From JALGWA01 sp964604955 (GTDB lineage Bacteria; Arandabacterota; Arandabacteria; Arandabacterales; JALGWA01), in assembly GCA_964604955.1 (NCBI GenBank), contig CAZSBE010000001.1:5825-69824 (forward strand): 64,000 nucleotides of DNA. Reading direction: 5' to 3'. Below the pieces are notes generated by a model. It was not told the DNA's origin and did no database searches. It saw only the letters and a list, made by a program, of their open reading frames with translations. Position numbers and translations under genes: made by a program. Positions 35,434 to 42,667 of the stretch are shown one piece after another; position 1 is the stretch's first letter, and each line of letters starts with the position of its first letter.

Positions 35434-38400
35434 ATGAAGTTCTTTCCGGCAGTTATCGTCGCAATCGTCTTCGCCATCGGCCCGGTCGCGGTAAGCGGTT
35501 CCGTTGACGGCTACTATCGTTATCCCGCGATCCATGAGGACTTCATCGTCTTCACTTCGGAGGGCGACCTCTACAGGGTCGGGATCGAGGGAGGTACGGC
35601 GCGCCGGCTTACCACGCACCCCGGCCTCGAGTACAGGTCGGCGATTTCCCCCGACGGTAAGACCATAGCCTTCTCGGCGCATTACGAGGGCCCGAGGGAG
35701 GTCTATACAATGCCGTCAGGCGGCGGGCTTCCGACGCGGCGCACCTTTACCGGCGAGCACGAGCACGTGACGGGCTGGACGCCCGACGGGAAGATCATCT
35801 ACACGACGCGTCACTTCTCCACGCTTCCCGAATGGCGGCTCGCGACCATCGATCTTGACGGCGGGAAGAACGATGTCCTTCCCCTCGCCCAGGCCAACGA
35901 CGGCTGCTTCACTCCGGACGGGAAGACACTGTTCTTCACCCGCTTTCCGACGCCGGGAAGCCACGCGAAGCGTTACACCGGCGGGGCGGCCCAGAACATC
36001 TGGAAGTTCACGGCCGGTTCGGAAGAGGCGCAGCCCATGACGGCGGACTACCCGGGTACGAGCAGGACCCCGATGTGGTTCGGCGGCAGGGTCTATTTCG
36101 CAAGCGACCGCGACGGCACCATGAATATCTGGTCCATGACCGAAACGGGCGGAGACCTTCGCCAGCACACCTTCCACAGCGGGTGGGACGTGAAGACACC
36201 GGCCATGCATGCCGGTAAGATCGTCTACCAGTCCGGCGCGGACCTTTACGTGTATGACGCGGCGGACGACACGGAGAGGCTCGTCCCGATAAAACTCGCT
36301 TCGGACTTCGACCAGGTCCGCGAGAGATGGGTCACCGACCCCGTCACGTACATCACGTCGGCGCATGTGTCACCCGACGGCGCCCTGCTGGCGCTCTCAT
36401 CGAGAGGCCGCGTGTTCGTCGCCCCCCTCAAGCAGGGAAGACTGGTCGAGGCCACGCGCAAGAACGGGGTTCGCTACCGCGACGCCCGCTTCATGCCCGA
36501 CGGCGAGAACCTGCTCTTTCTGTCGGATGAGACCGGCGAGTTCGAGTTCTGGACGGTCCGCGCGGATGGCATCGGCGAGGCCGCCAGGATCACCAGTGAC
36601 GCCGCCGTGTACCGCTTCGAAGGCGTACCTTCCCCGGACGGCAAGCATGTTGCCTATACGGACAAGAACTACGACCTCTGGGTGCGGAATGTGTCCGGTA
36701 GCAGGGTGCTCAAGGTCGCTTCCTCAATGGAGGGGAACTTCGAGGACCTGGCCTGGTCGCCGGACAGCAGATGGCTCGCATTCGTAGAGGATCCGGCGAA
36801 CTGGAACTCCCAGATCAGGCTATACAGCCTGGACGATACCAGTATCACCGACCTGACCACCGACCGGGCCCAGAGCTACAGCCCGGCATGGAGCCCCGAC
36901 GGCAAGTGGATTTACTTTCTCTCCGACCGGCACTTCGAATCCGTAACGCGGAGCGTCTGGGGAACGAGGCAGCCCGAGCCGTTTCTCGACAGGGAGACGA
37001 AGATCTACATGATCTCGCTTAAGAAGGGCGAGCGCTCGCCCTTCCGGCCCGACGATGAGGTATTCTCGGCCGCGGGTGATGACGAGAAGGACGGAGGCGG
37101 GGACGACGCGGAAGGCGAAAAGGACGTCCGCGTGGAAATCGACTTCGCCGGGCTCCAGGCCAGAATAATGGAAGTGCCCGTGGATCCGGGCAACTACTCC
37201 GACTTGTCGGCCACGGCCAAGCACCTTTACTGGGTCGAGGAGACAACGGCGGTGACACCCGAGAAGCGTCTCAAGGCCCTCCAGATCAAGAACGAGGACA
37301 TCGAAGTCAAGACGGTGCTCGAGGGCATAAAGGAATACGAACTCTCGGGGGACCTGGAGAAGGTCATGGCGCGCGTGGGCGATACCTTCTACGTGTTCGA
37401 TGCCTCGGGCAGCGATCCCGGCGATCTGGGCAAGAGCAAGGTAGACCTTTCGGGGTGGGTCTTCTCGGTCGACCCCCGCGAGGAGTGGCGGCAGATGCTC
37501 GTGGATGCCTGGCGGATGGAGCGGGATTTCTTCTATGACCGCAACCTCCATAATGTCGACTGGAAGAGGCATCTGGAAAGGCACCTTCCCCTCGTCGAGC
37601 GGGTCAACGACCGCAACGAGCTCAACGATCTCATAGCCCATCTCATCAGTGAACTCTCGGCCCTTCACATGTTCGTCTGGGGCGGGGACATCCGCGAGGG
37701 TGATGAGGATATTACTCCAGCCTCGCTGGGCGCGCGCCTGGAGCGCGACGAACGCGCTGGCGGCTACCGCATCGGCTACATCTACAGGGCTGATCCCGAC
37801 TACCCGGACCGGCTGTCTCCGCTGGCCCGGCCGGACCTCGGCATCTCCCAGGGCGACGTGATAGTGTCGATGAACGGCGTGGCCACTCTGGCTGTGGAAC
37901 ATCCGGGCGTGCTTCTCAAGAACAAGGCCGGCGAGCAGGTACTGCTCACGCTGAAGCCCGCGAGGGGAGGCGCGGAGAGAAACGTTATTGTAGAGCCCAT
38001 CAGCCCCGGCGCCGCCAGGAGCCTGCGCTATGACGATTGGGAGTACACGCGCAGGCTGATGGTGGAGGACCTGGGTGGCGGTGATATCGGCTACGTTCAC
38101 CTCAGGGCCATGGGAGGGGACGACTATGCCGATTGGGTCAAGGGCTTCTTCCCGGTCTTCAAGCGCAAGGGCCTGATCATAGACGTGCGCAACAACACGG
38201 GCGGCAACATCGACTCCTGGATACTCGAGAAGCTCCTGCGCCGGGCCTGGTTCTACTGGGCTCCCCGCGTCGGCAGCCCCTACTGGAACATGCAGTACGC
38301 CTTCCGGGGCCACGCGGTCGTCATCTGCAACGAGTCCACCTTCTCCGACGGCGAGGCCTTCGCCGAGGGCTTCCGCCGGCTGGGCCTGGGCGCGGTAATA

Positions 38401-38694
38401 GGCACGCGCACCGAGGGCGGGGAGGTCTGGTGGTCTGGCAATACCTATCTTGCCGACAGGGGTATCGCGACCGCGGCCCAGTCGGGGGTCTATGGGCCCG
38501 AGGGCGAATGGCTCATAGAGGGCCACGGGGTAGAGCCCGACGTAGTGGTGGACAACCTTCCCCATGAGACTTTCAAGGGAAGGGATGCGCAGCTCGAGGC
38601 CGCAGTCCATCACCTTAAGGGGCTGATCAGCTCCCGGCCGGTGGAGGTGCCGCCAGTACCGGCCTATCCCGACAAGTCCTTCGACTATGAGTAG
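35434..38694 (+). CDS. Exported tricorn-like S41 serine protease
   Basis: 1086 residues. Signal peptide (MKFFPAVIVAIVFAIGPVAVSG), a six-bladed then a second propeller built of PD40 repeats (SPDGKTIAFSAHYEGPREVY in part, TPDGKIIYTTRHF, SPDGKHVAYTDKNYDLWVRN, SPDSRWLAFVED, SPDGKWIYFLSDR), a linker, then the catalytic half with a PDZ domain (YPDRLSPLARPDLGISQGDV in part) and an S41 core. Catalytic candidates are His745 (LSALHMF), Ser971-Asp972 (ESTFSDGEAF) and Glu1029 (IEGHGVEPD), nearly the numbering of Thermoplasma tricorn. Tricorn is cytosolic in archaea; the signal peptide here implies periplasmic or surface peptide degradation. AAGGAGACAGCA precedes the ATG. Confidence 0.92.
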   Translation: MKFFPAVIVAIVFAIGPVAVSGSVDGYYRYPAIHEDFIVFTSEGDLYRVGIEGGTARRLTTHPGLEYRSAISPDGKTIAFSAHYEGPREVYTMPSGGGLPTRRTFTGEHEHVTGWTPDGKIIYTTRHFSTLPEWRLATIDLDGGKNDVLPLAQANDGCFTPDGKTLFFTRFPTPGSHAKRYTGGAAQNIWKFTAGSEEAQPMTADYPGTSRTPMWFGGRVYFASDRDGTMNIWSMTETGGDLRQHTFHSGWDVKTPAMHAGKIVYQSGADLYVYDAADDTERLVPIKLASDFDQVRERWVTDPVTYITSAHVSPDGALLALSSRGRVFVAPLKQGRLVEATRKNGVRYRDARFMPDGENLLFLSDETGEFEFWTVRADGIGEAARITSDAAVYRFEGVPSPDGKHVAYTDKNYDLWVRNVSGSRVLKVASSMEGNFEDLAWSPDSRWLAFVEDPANWNSQIRLYSLDDTSITDLTTDRAQSYSPAWSPDGKWIYFLSDRHFESVTRSVWGTRQPEPFLDRETKIYMISLKKGERSPFRPDDEVFSAAGDDEKDGGGDDAEGEKDVRVEIDFAGLQARIMEVPVDPGNYSDLSATAKHLYWVEETTAVTPEKRLKALQIKNEDIEVKTVLEGIKEYELSGDLEKVMARVGDTFYVFDASGSDPGDLGKSKVDLSGWVFSVDPREEWRQMLVDAWRMERDFFYDRNLHNVDWKRHLERHLPLVERVNDRNELNDLIAHLISELSALHMFVWGGDIREGDEDITPASLGARLERDERAGGYRIGYIYRADPDYPDRLSPLARPDLGISQGDVIVSMNGVATLAVEHPGVLLKNKAGEQVLLTLKPARGGAERNVIVEPISPGAARSLRYDDWEYTRRLMVEDLGGGDIGYVHLRAMGGDDYADWVKGFFPVFKRKGLIIDVRNNTGGNIDSWILEKLLRRAWFYWAPRVGSPYWNMQYAFRGHAVVICNESTFSDGEAFAEGFRRLGLGAVIGTRTEGGEVWWSGNTYLADRGIATAAQSGVYGPEGEWLIEGHGVEPDVVVDNLPHETFKGRDAQLEAAVHHLKGLISSRPVEVPPVPAYPDKSFDYE

Positions 38695-38724
38695 AGACCG
38701 GGCCACGTTCCGGACACCGCTGAC

Positions 38725-38753
38725 TTGACCGGCCGCGGCGCCTCCACTATACT
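38725..38753 (+). promoter_or_regulatory. Promoter of the DUF2007-like gene
   Basis: TTGACC (38725-38730), 17-bp spacer, TATACT (38748-38753), 36 bp before the ATG at 38790; close to consensus. Confidence 0.7.
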
Positions 38754-38789
38754 CAGGCGCGCATGGACCGGAAGCGAGGGGAAGTTCCG

Positions 38790-39041
38790 ATGGATGAATA
38801 CGTAAAGGTGCAGACGCTCAGCAACGCAATCGAGGCGAGCCTGGTGGACTCGGAGCTCAGCGAACGCGGGATCCCGCATATCATCGTCTCTTTTCACGAC
38901 TCCGCCTATGACGGCCTCTTCCAGGCCCAGAAGGGATGGGGTGTCGTCAAGGCGCCAAAGGAGTTCGAGGACGAGATAAAGGCGGTTTACAAGGACATCT
39001 CCGGGCACGAGTGGGAACCGCCGGCCGACGAGACGGACTAG
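38790..39041 (+). CDS. Small DUF2007-like protein
   Basis: 83 residues from the ATG at 38790, which has GAGGGG upstream; an ATG at 38763 is less likely because it begins right at the predicted transcription start. The sequence KVQTLSNAIEASLVDSELSERGI-PHIIVSF and GWGVVKAPKEFEDEIKAVYKDI fits DUF2007 (putative signal-transducing protein): a ferredoxin-like small fold where a strand and helix read domain identity. Cytosolic; function unknown. The stop interleaves with that of the convergent iron-sulfur gene. Confidence 0.72.
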   Translation: MDEYVKVQTLSNAIEASLVDSELSERGIPHIIVSFHDSAYDGLFQAQKGWGVVKAPKEFEDEIKAVYKDISGHEWEPPADETD

Positions 39042-39393
39042 GCCGCAATCCCGAGGCTGTTGGGGCATATGCTCCGGCAGATATTGCACCTCTTTATCAC
39101 GAAACCCCGCTCGTTCACGAAGCAGGCCAGCTCGCGGCATGACTTCTGGTTGACGGTGAGCCCGTCCAGCGCCTGCCTTGGGCAGGCCTCCAGGCAGAGN
39201 NNNNNNNNNNNNNNNNNNNNNNNNNNNNNNNNNNNNNNNNNNNNNNNNNNNNNNNNNNNNNNNNNNNNNNNNNNNNNNNNNNNNNNNNNNNNNNNNNNNG
39301 CCGGCATGCCTCATCGAGAGGACCGCTCTTCCGTACCTGTTGTCGGGCTCCCAGTTCCATCGCGGCGCTCTTGATTTCGCTGGTGCTCAACAT
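39038..39393 (-). CDS. 4Fe-4S protein, epoxyqueuosine-reductase-like family (broken by a 100-N gap)
   Basis: The visible start (MLSTSEIKSAAMELGA, ATG at 39393 behind GGAGAGAACGAC) and the visible end (LCLEACPRQALDGLTVNQKSC, then CFVNERGFVIKRCNICRSICP in part) are split by N at 39200-39299. The ending has a cysteine cluster typical of QueG-related 4Fe-4S proteins (CxxxCP...C...C...CxxCxxxCP). The gap is nominal and most of the protein is missing, so the two parts are joined by context only. Likely a redox enzyme of anaerobes. Confidence 0.6.
39200..39299. other. Assembly gap (100 N)
   Basis: Run of N within the iron-sulfur protein gene; most of its coding region is missing here. Confidence 0.95.
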
Positions 39394-39420
39394 GTCGTTC
39401 TCTCCGATTCCACTGTAGTG

Positions 39421-39449
39421 TTGAACCCATTCCGCGGCTGTAGTATCCT
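39421..39449 (+). promoter_or_regulatory. Promoter of the TPR protein gene
   Basis: TTGAAC (39421-39426), 17-bp spacer, TATCCT (39444-39449); the ATG at 39472 would be about 16 nt from the transcript start. Confidence 0.52.
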
Positions 39450-39471
39450 CGTAAGTGTGAAGGCTCATTCA

Positions 39472-40758
39472 ATGAGGTTCAAGCGATTAATGCGCCGCGG
39501 CGACTGTGTGAAGATCGCCTCTCTCGCCGTTTTCGCGGCGTTTCTTCTGACGCACTGCCCTGCCTCCGCCGGGGCGCGCGAGGATGCAGTGCGGCTGCTT
39601 GAGGAAGGGATGGCCCGCCTGGGGGAAGGGGACACGGGTAAGGCATTGAAAGCCTTCAGCCAGGCCGGTGCGCTGGATCCGGCCAACCCGCTTCCCTACT
39701 ACAATATCGGCGTGCTCACCTACGGGGAAGGCCGCTACCGCGATGCGGTAGAGGATTTCGGCATGGCCGTGTCCGTCTCCCCGCCGGGTTTCGCGGATGC
39801 CATGATCAATCAAGGGGTTGCGAGCGCCGCTCTCATGTGGCTCGAGGAGGCCATCGTCGACTACTCGAATGCCATCATGGTCGCGCCCGGAGACCCCGAT
39901 GCCTACTACAACAGGGGGCTTGCCTACCAGCGCCTGCGAGACCTGCACCGCCCCATGGCCCCGTTTGTGATGAACCCTGCGGACGGCTCCCGGTTCGACT
40001 TCAGCCCTCTCGCCGATAGCCGGGAGGCACAGCTTGCCTCGGCGATCGAGGATTTCACGAACGCCGTCCGGATCGATCCCGATGACAGCTGGGCCTATAG
40101 AAACCGCGGGCTGGCCTATGCCGAGGGGCAGGACTACGCTCCGGCCTTCCTGGATTACGACCGGGCCCTCGCCCTGGACGCTGCTGATCCGCTTTCCTGT
40201 TTCTTCAGGGGAACGACGTACGGCATAGTGCAGGATTTCAACCGCGCGCTCATTGACCTCGACCGCGCGATTCAGCTCGACCCGTCTCTGGTCGAGGCCT
40301 TCATCGCGAGGGGAGCGGTTCTCACGATACTCGACGACCTGGAGGGCGCATTGGCAGACTTCGACCGGGCGCTCGCCCTCGACCTGCGGAGCTATGACGC
40401 CTTCAACCTGCGCGGGGTCGTGTTCAACAGAATGGGCAATACCCGCGAGGCCATGTACAATTTCCAGAGAGCCATCGACATCGATCAGACCCGGCCCGAG
40501 GCATATGAGAACCGGGCCGCGGCGTTCAGCAGTGAGGAGGAATTCAGGCAGGCCCAGGAGGACTGCGAAGAGGCCGTCAGGCGCGCCCCGGGCTATGCCG
40601 ACCGGTACATGAGCATCGTGGATGCGTGCGAATGGACCGCGGGCCCCCGCCGGGCAGCGAAGGCGTATGAGAACTTCGTCCGCTTCGCGAGCCCGGAGAC
40701 CGGGATCCAGATGAGGCTCTCCTCCGAACGCCTTAAGCCGGCTCGCAGCGACTACTAG
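39472..40758 (+). CDS. Exported TPR-repeat protein
   Basis: 428 residues. After a signal peptide (VKIASLAVFAAFLLTHCPASAGA), about nine tetratricopeptide repeats follow: PLPYYNIGVLTYGEGRYRDAVEDF, DAYYNRGLAYQRLRDL, WAYRNRGLAYAEGQDYAPAF, PLSCFFRGTTYGIVQDF, EAFIARGAVLTILDDLEGAL, DAFNLRGVVFNRMGN, EAYENRAAAFSSEEEF (fragments). The repeats would form a superhelical protein-binding surface. The cysteine in LTHCPAS could be a degenerate lipobox. No enzyme motif; probably an assembly factor at the envelope. Confidence 0.83.
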   Translation: MRFKRLMRRGDCVKIASLAVFAAFLLTHCPASAGAREDAVRLLEEGMARLGEGDTGKALKAFSQAGALDPANPLPYYNIGVLTYGEGRYRDAVEDFGMAVSVSPPGFADAMINQGVASAALMWLEEAIVDYSNAIMVAPGDPDAYYNRGLAYQRLRDLHRPMAPFVMNPADGSRFDFSPLADSREAQLASAIEDFTNAVRIDPDDSWAYRNRGLAYAEGQDYAPAFLDYDRALALDAADPLSCFFRGTTYGIVQDFNRALIDLDRAIQLDPSLVEAFIARGAVLTILDDLEGALADFDRALALDLRSYDAFNLRGVVFNRMGNTREAMYNFQRAIDIDQTRPEAYENRAAAFSSEEEFRQAQEDCEEAVRRAPGYADRYMSIVDACEWTAGPRRAAKAYENFVRFASPETGIQMRLSSERLKPARSDY

Positions 40759-40839
40759 GGCCGCGCCTGCATCTAACCTGAGGGGATTGAGGCGTTGAGA
40801 ACGCCGCAACAGAGCGATTGTGCAAAGGAGGGATTGGAA

Positions 40840-41349
40840 TTGAACTCGAAGTCGAAAGGGCGTGGCAGGGTCGTCCGCGGCGAGACCGTGATTGAGGCGG
40901 GTGTGGACGAAGTCTGGAAGGCCTGGACAACTGAAGAGGGAATAAAGACCTTCTTTGCCCCGGGCTGCCATGTGGACCTGAGGGTGGACGGGCTCTACGA
41001 GATCTTCTTCGCCCCCGACGCTCCGGAGGGGGAACGGGGAGCGGACGGAATGAGATTGATGGCGATTGAGCCGGGGAAGATGCTCTCATTCACGTGGAAC
41101 GCTCCGCTTCATCTCCCTGCCATCCGCGGGCAGCGGACTCATGTCGTCCTGTGGTTCGACGAAGCCGGGCCGGGCAGGACCAGGGTGACCCTGGCGCATG
41201 ACGGTTGGGGAGAGGGGCGTGAGTGGGACAGTGCCTGCGAGTATTTTGAAAAGGCGTGGCTTGACGTGGTGCTTCCGCGCCTGGAATACAGGTTCAAGGT
41301 GGGGCCGGTGGACTGGGACAATCCGCCGCGTCTCATGAAAGAGCAATAA
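40840..41349 (+). CDS. SRPBCC/AHSA1-family protein
   Basis: 169 residues. The START-like AHSA1 pattern is clear: VIEAGVDEVWKAWTTEEGIKTFFA in part, DLRVDGLYEIFFAPD, MRLMAIEPGKMLSFTWNAP, HVVLWFDEAGPGRTRVTLAHDGWGEGREW in part, and a C-terminal helix with the final strand. Such proteins bind hydrophobic ligands or Hsp90-type partners; ligand unknown. The TTG at 40840 is chosen because AAAGGAGGG lies at ideal distance; the more upstream TTG at 40795 has none. Precedes rubrerythrin by 47 bp. Confidence 0.8.
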   Translation: MNSKSKGRGRVVRGETVIEAGVDEVWKAWTTEEGIKTFFAPGCHVDLRVDGLYEIFFAPDAPEGERGADGMRLMAIEPGKMLSFTWNAPLHLPAIRGQRTHVVLWFDEAGPGRTRVTLAHDGWGEGREWDSACEYFEKAWLDVVLPRLEYRFKVGPVDWDNPPRLMKEQ

Positions 41350-41396
41350 TCAACCAGGCGGGCCCGACCGCGGCCTGCGAAAGGAGGCATTAAGGC

Positions 41397-41894
41397 ATGG
41401 GAAAGGCAGAAGACGGACTCAAGGAGGCATTCGCCGGCGAGTCGCAGGCGAACAGGAAATACCTTGCCTACGCCATGAAGGCGGACGAGGAGGGCTATAC
41501 GCAGGTGGCGAGAATGTTCAGGGCTGCGGCTGCCGCGGAAACCGTCCACGCCCACAATCACCTGAGGGCGCTCAAGGGAATCGGCAGCACGGAGGAGAAC
41601 CTCAAGGACGCGGTCGCCGGCGAAACGCATGAGTTCAAGAGCATGTATCCGGCCATGATCGAAGACGCCAAGGCTGAGAAGAACGCCGAGGCCCAGAAGA
41701 GCTTCTATTACGCTAATGAAGTAGAGAAGGTGCACGCAGGGCTCTACCAGGGCCTGCTCGACAACCTGGACGGGCAGCAGAGAGACTTCTCCTACTGGGT
41801 GTGCCCGGTATGCGGGTACACCGCCGAGGAGCACGCGCCGGCCAAGTGTCCGGTCTGCGCGACTCCCGGGGACAGGTTCGACGAGATAAAGTAG
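41397..41894 (+). CDS. rbr: Rubrerythrin
   Basis: 165 residues: a ferritin-like diiron domain (KEAFAGESQANRKYLAYA, RAAAAAETVHAHNHL, AVAGETHEFKSMYP, YYANEVEKVHAGLY with the ExxH/E ligands) and a C-terminal rubredoxin-like Fe(Cys)4 domain (WVCPVCGYTAEEHAPAKCPVC). Rubrerythrins reduce hydrogen peroxide in anaerobes with electrons from NADH via rubredoxin. AAAGGAGG precedes the ATG. With the selenoperoxiredoxin this gives the window two peroxide-reducing systems. Confidence 0.95.
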   Translation: MGKAEDGLKEAFAGESQANRKYLAYAMKADEEGYTQVARMFRAAAAAETVHAHNHLRALKGIGSTEENLKDAVAGETHEFKSMYPAMIEDAKAEKNAEAQKSFYYANEVEKVHAGLYQGLLDNLDGQQRDFSYWVCPVCGYTAEEHAPAKCPVCATPGDRFDEIK

Positions 41895-41924
41895 GCAGGG
41901 GCCGCGACGAACAGGCGAGAAGAC

Positions 41925-41955
41925 GAAGGGGCGGAGTCACCGACTCCGCCCCTTC
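41925..41955. terminator. Bidirectional terminator hairpin
   Basis: GAAGGGGCGGAGTC, loop ACC, GACTCCGCCCCTTC: a perfect 14-bp stem between the convergent rubrerythrin and 42032 genes. Confidence 0.75.
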
Positions 41956-42031
41956 ACTTCCGGCCCGGATGTCTCTGCCGCCTCTATTCAGTAACGCTCC
42001 GCGGAAGCCGCCGGATGGGCCGGTCCGGCGA

Positions 42032-42574
42032 TTACTTCCACAGGGCCTTTATCTTTCCCCAGGTCGTTGACTCGACCGCGTTTCCCGGGTCGAGCGTGAA
42101 CGACAGGTTGTCGAGCCGGTGTCTACCGCCCGACAGGAGCTCGAGCCTCACGGTATAAGTCCCCGCAGGCAGGTTCCCGAAGTCGCTCCCGGCGACTCTC
42201 GTATAGAGCGCGCCCGATCAGCCTATGCCCAATCCTTCCGACTGATAGGACGAGGTCCCAATCGCATCGCCGCCGGGGCCGAACACTGTCACTAAGTGAT
42301 CACCGATGGTCATGTCATCGGCGGCGCTGCGGAGGCTGTCCCTGTAGGCGCCGTCATGACCTAGCACCAGTTTGAGCTCGATCCAGTCGCCGGCATAGTC
42401 GTAGCCCTCGAGACCGATGCCGTTGGTGGCCCCGCCGCATGGCGTCACGTAGAAGTCCGCCCCGCCGGCATTGCCGGACGCTATGTAGTCCGATGCCTGG
42501 AGCACCACCGTGTACGCGGCAGCACTCGAAACCACCGTCAGGGCCGCAAGGACCATAAGCATGGCAACCTTCAT
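42032..42574 (-). CDS. Secreted protein with in-frame TGA and TTWGxIKA tail
   Basis: Reading from the ATG at 42574 (GAGGAG upstream): signal peptide MKVAMLMVLAALTVVSSAAA, then a beta-rich domain with the single mature cysteine C46 (FYVTPCGGATNG). After residue 118 (SEGLGIG) there is a TGA at 42220-42218. The same frame then runs on without break for 61 more codons: SGALYTRVAGSDFGNLPAGT, LSGGRHRLDNLSFTLDPG, and ends VESTTWGKIKALWK-stop. The ending matches the tail of the beta-helix protein at 2160. The post-TGA part is clearly real protein, so the TGA is a nonsense mutation, a base error (for example GGA Gly or TGC Cys) or a selenocysteine codon. The ORF as called alone would end at 42218. Confidence 0.6.
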
Positions 42575-42620
42575 ACTGACAACTCCTCTCTATAGGTTAT
42601 TTCAATGCTTACTTTTTGAT

Positions 42621-42657
42621 GAAAAAAGGCGGCCGGGGTTTCTTTAAAACCCCGGCC
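42621..42657 (-). terminator. Intrinsic terminator of the secreted protein gene
   Basis: On the minus strand: stem GGCCGGGGTTT / AAACCCCGGCC (11 bp, 5-nt loop, 42657-42631) followed, two bases on, by TTTTTT (42627-42622). Directly downstream of the 42668-44461 stop. Confidence 0.85.
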
Positions 42658-42667
42658 GGCCCTGGAA

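Noticed and set aside
36820..38706. 628-codon open frame opposite the tricorn-like protease.
   Set aside because: Antisense shadow; the plus-strand frame carries the catalytic motifs.
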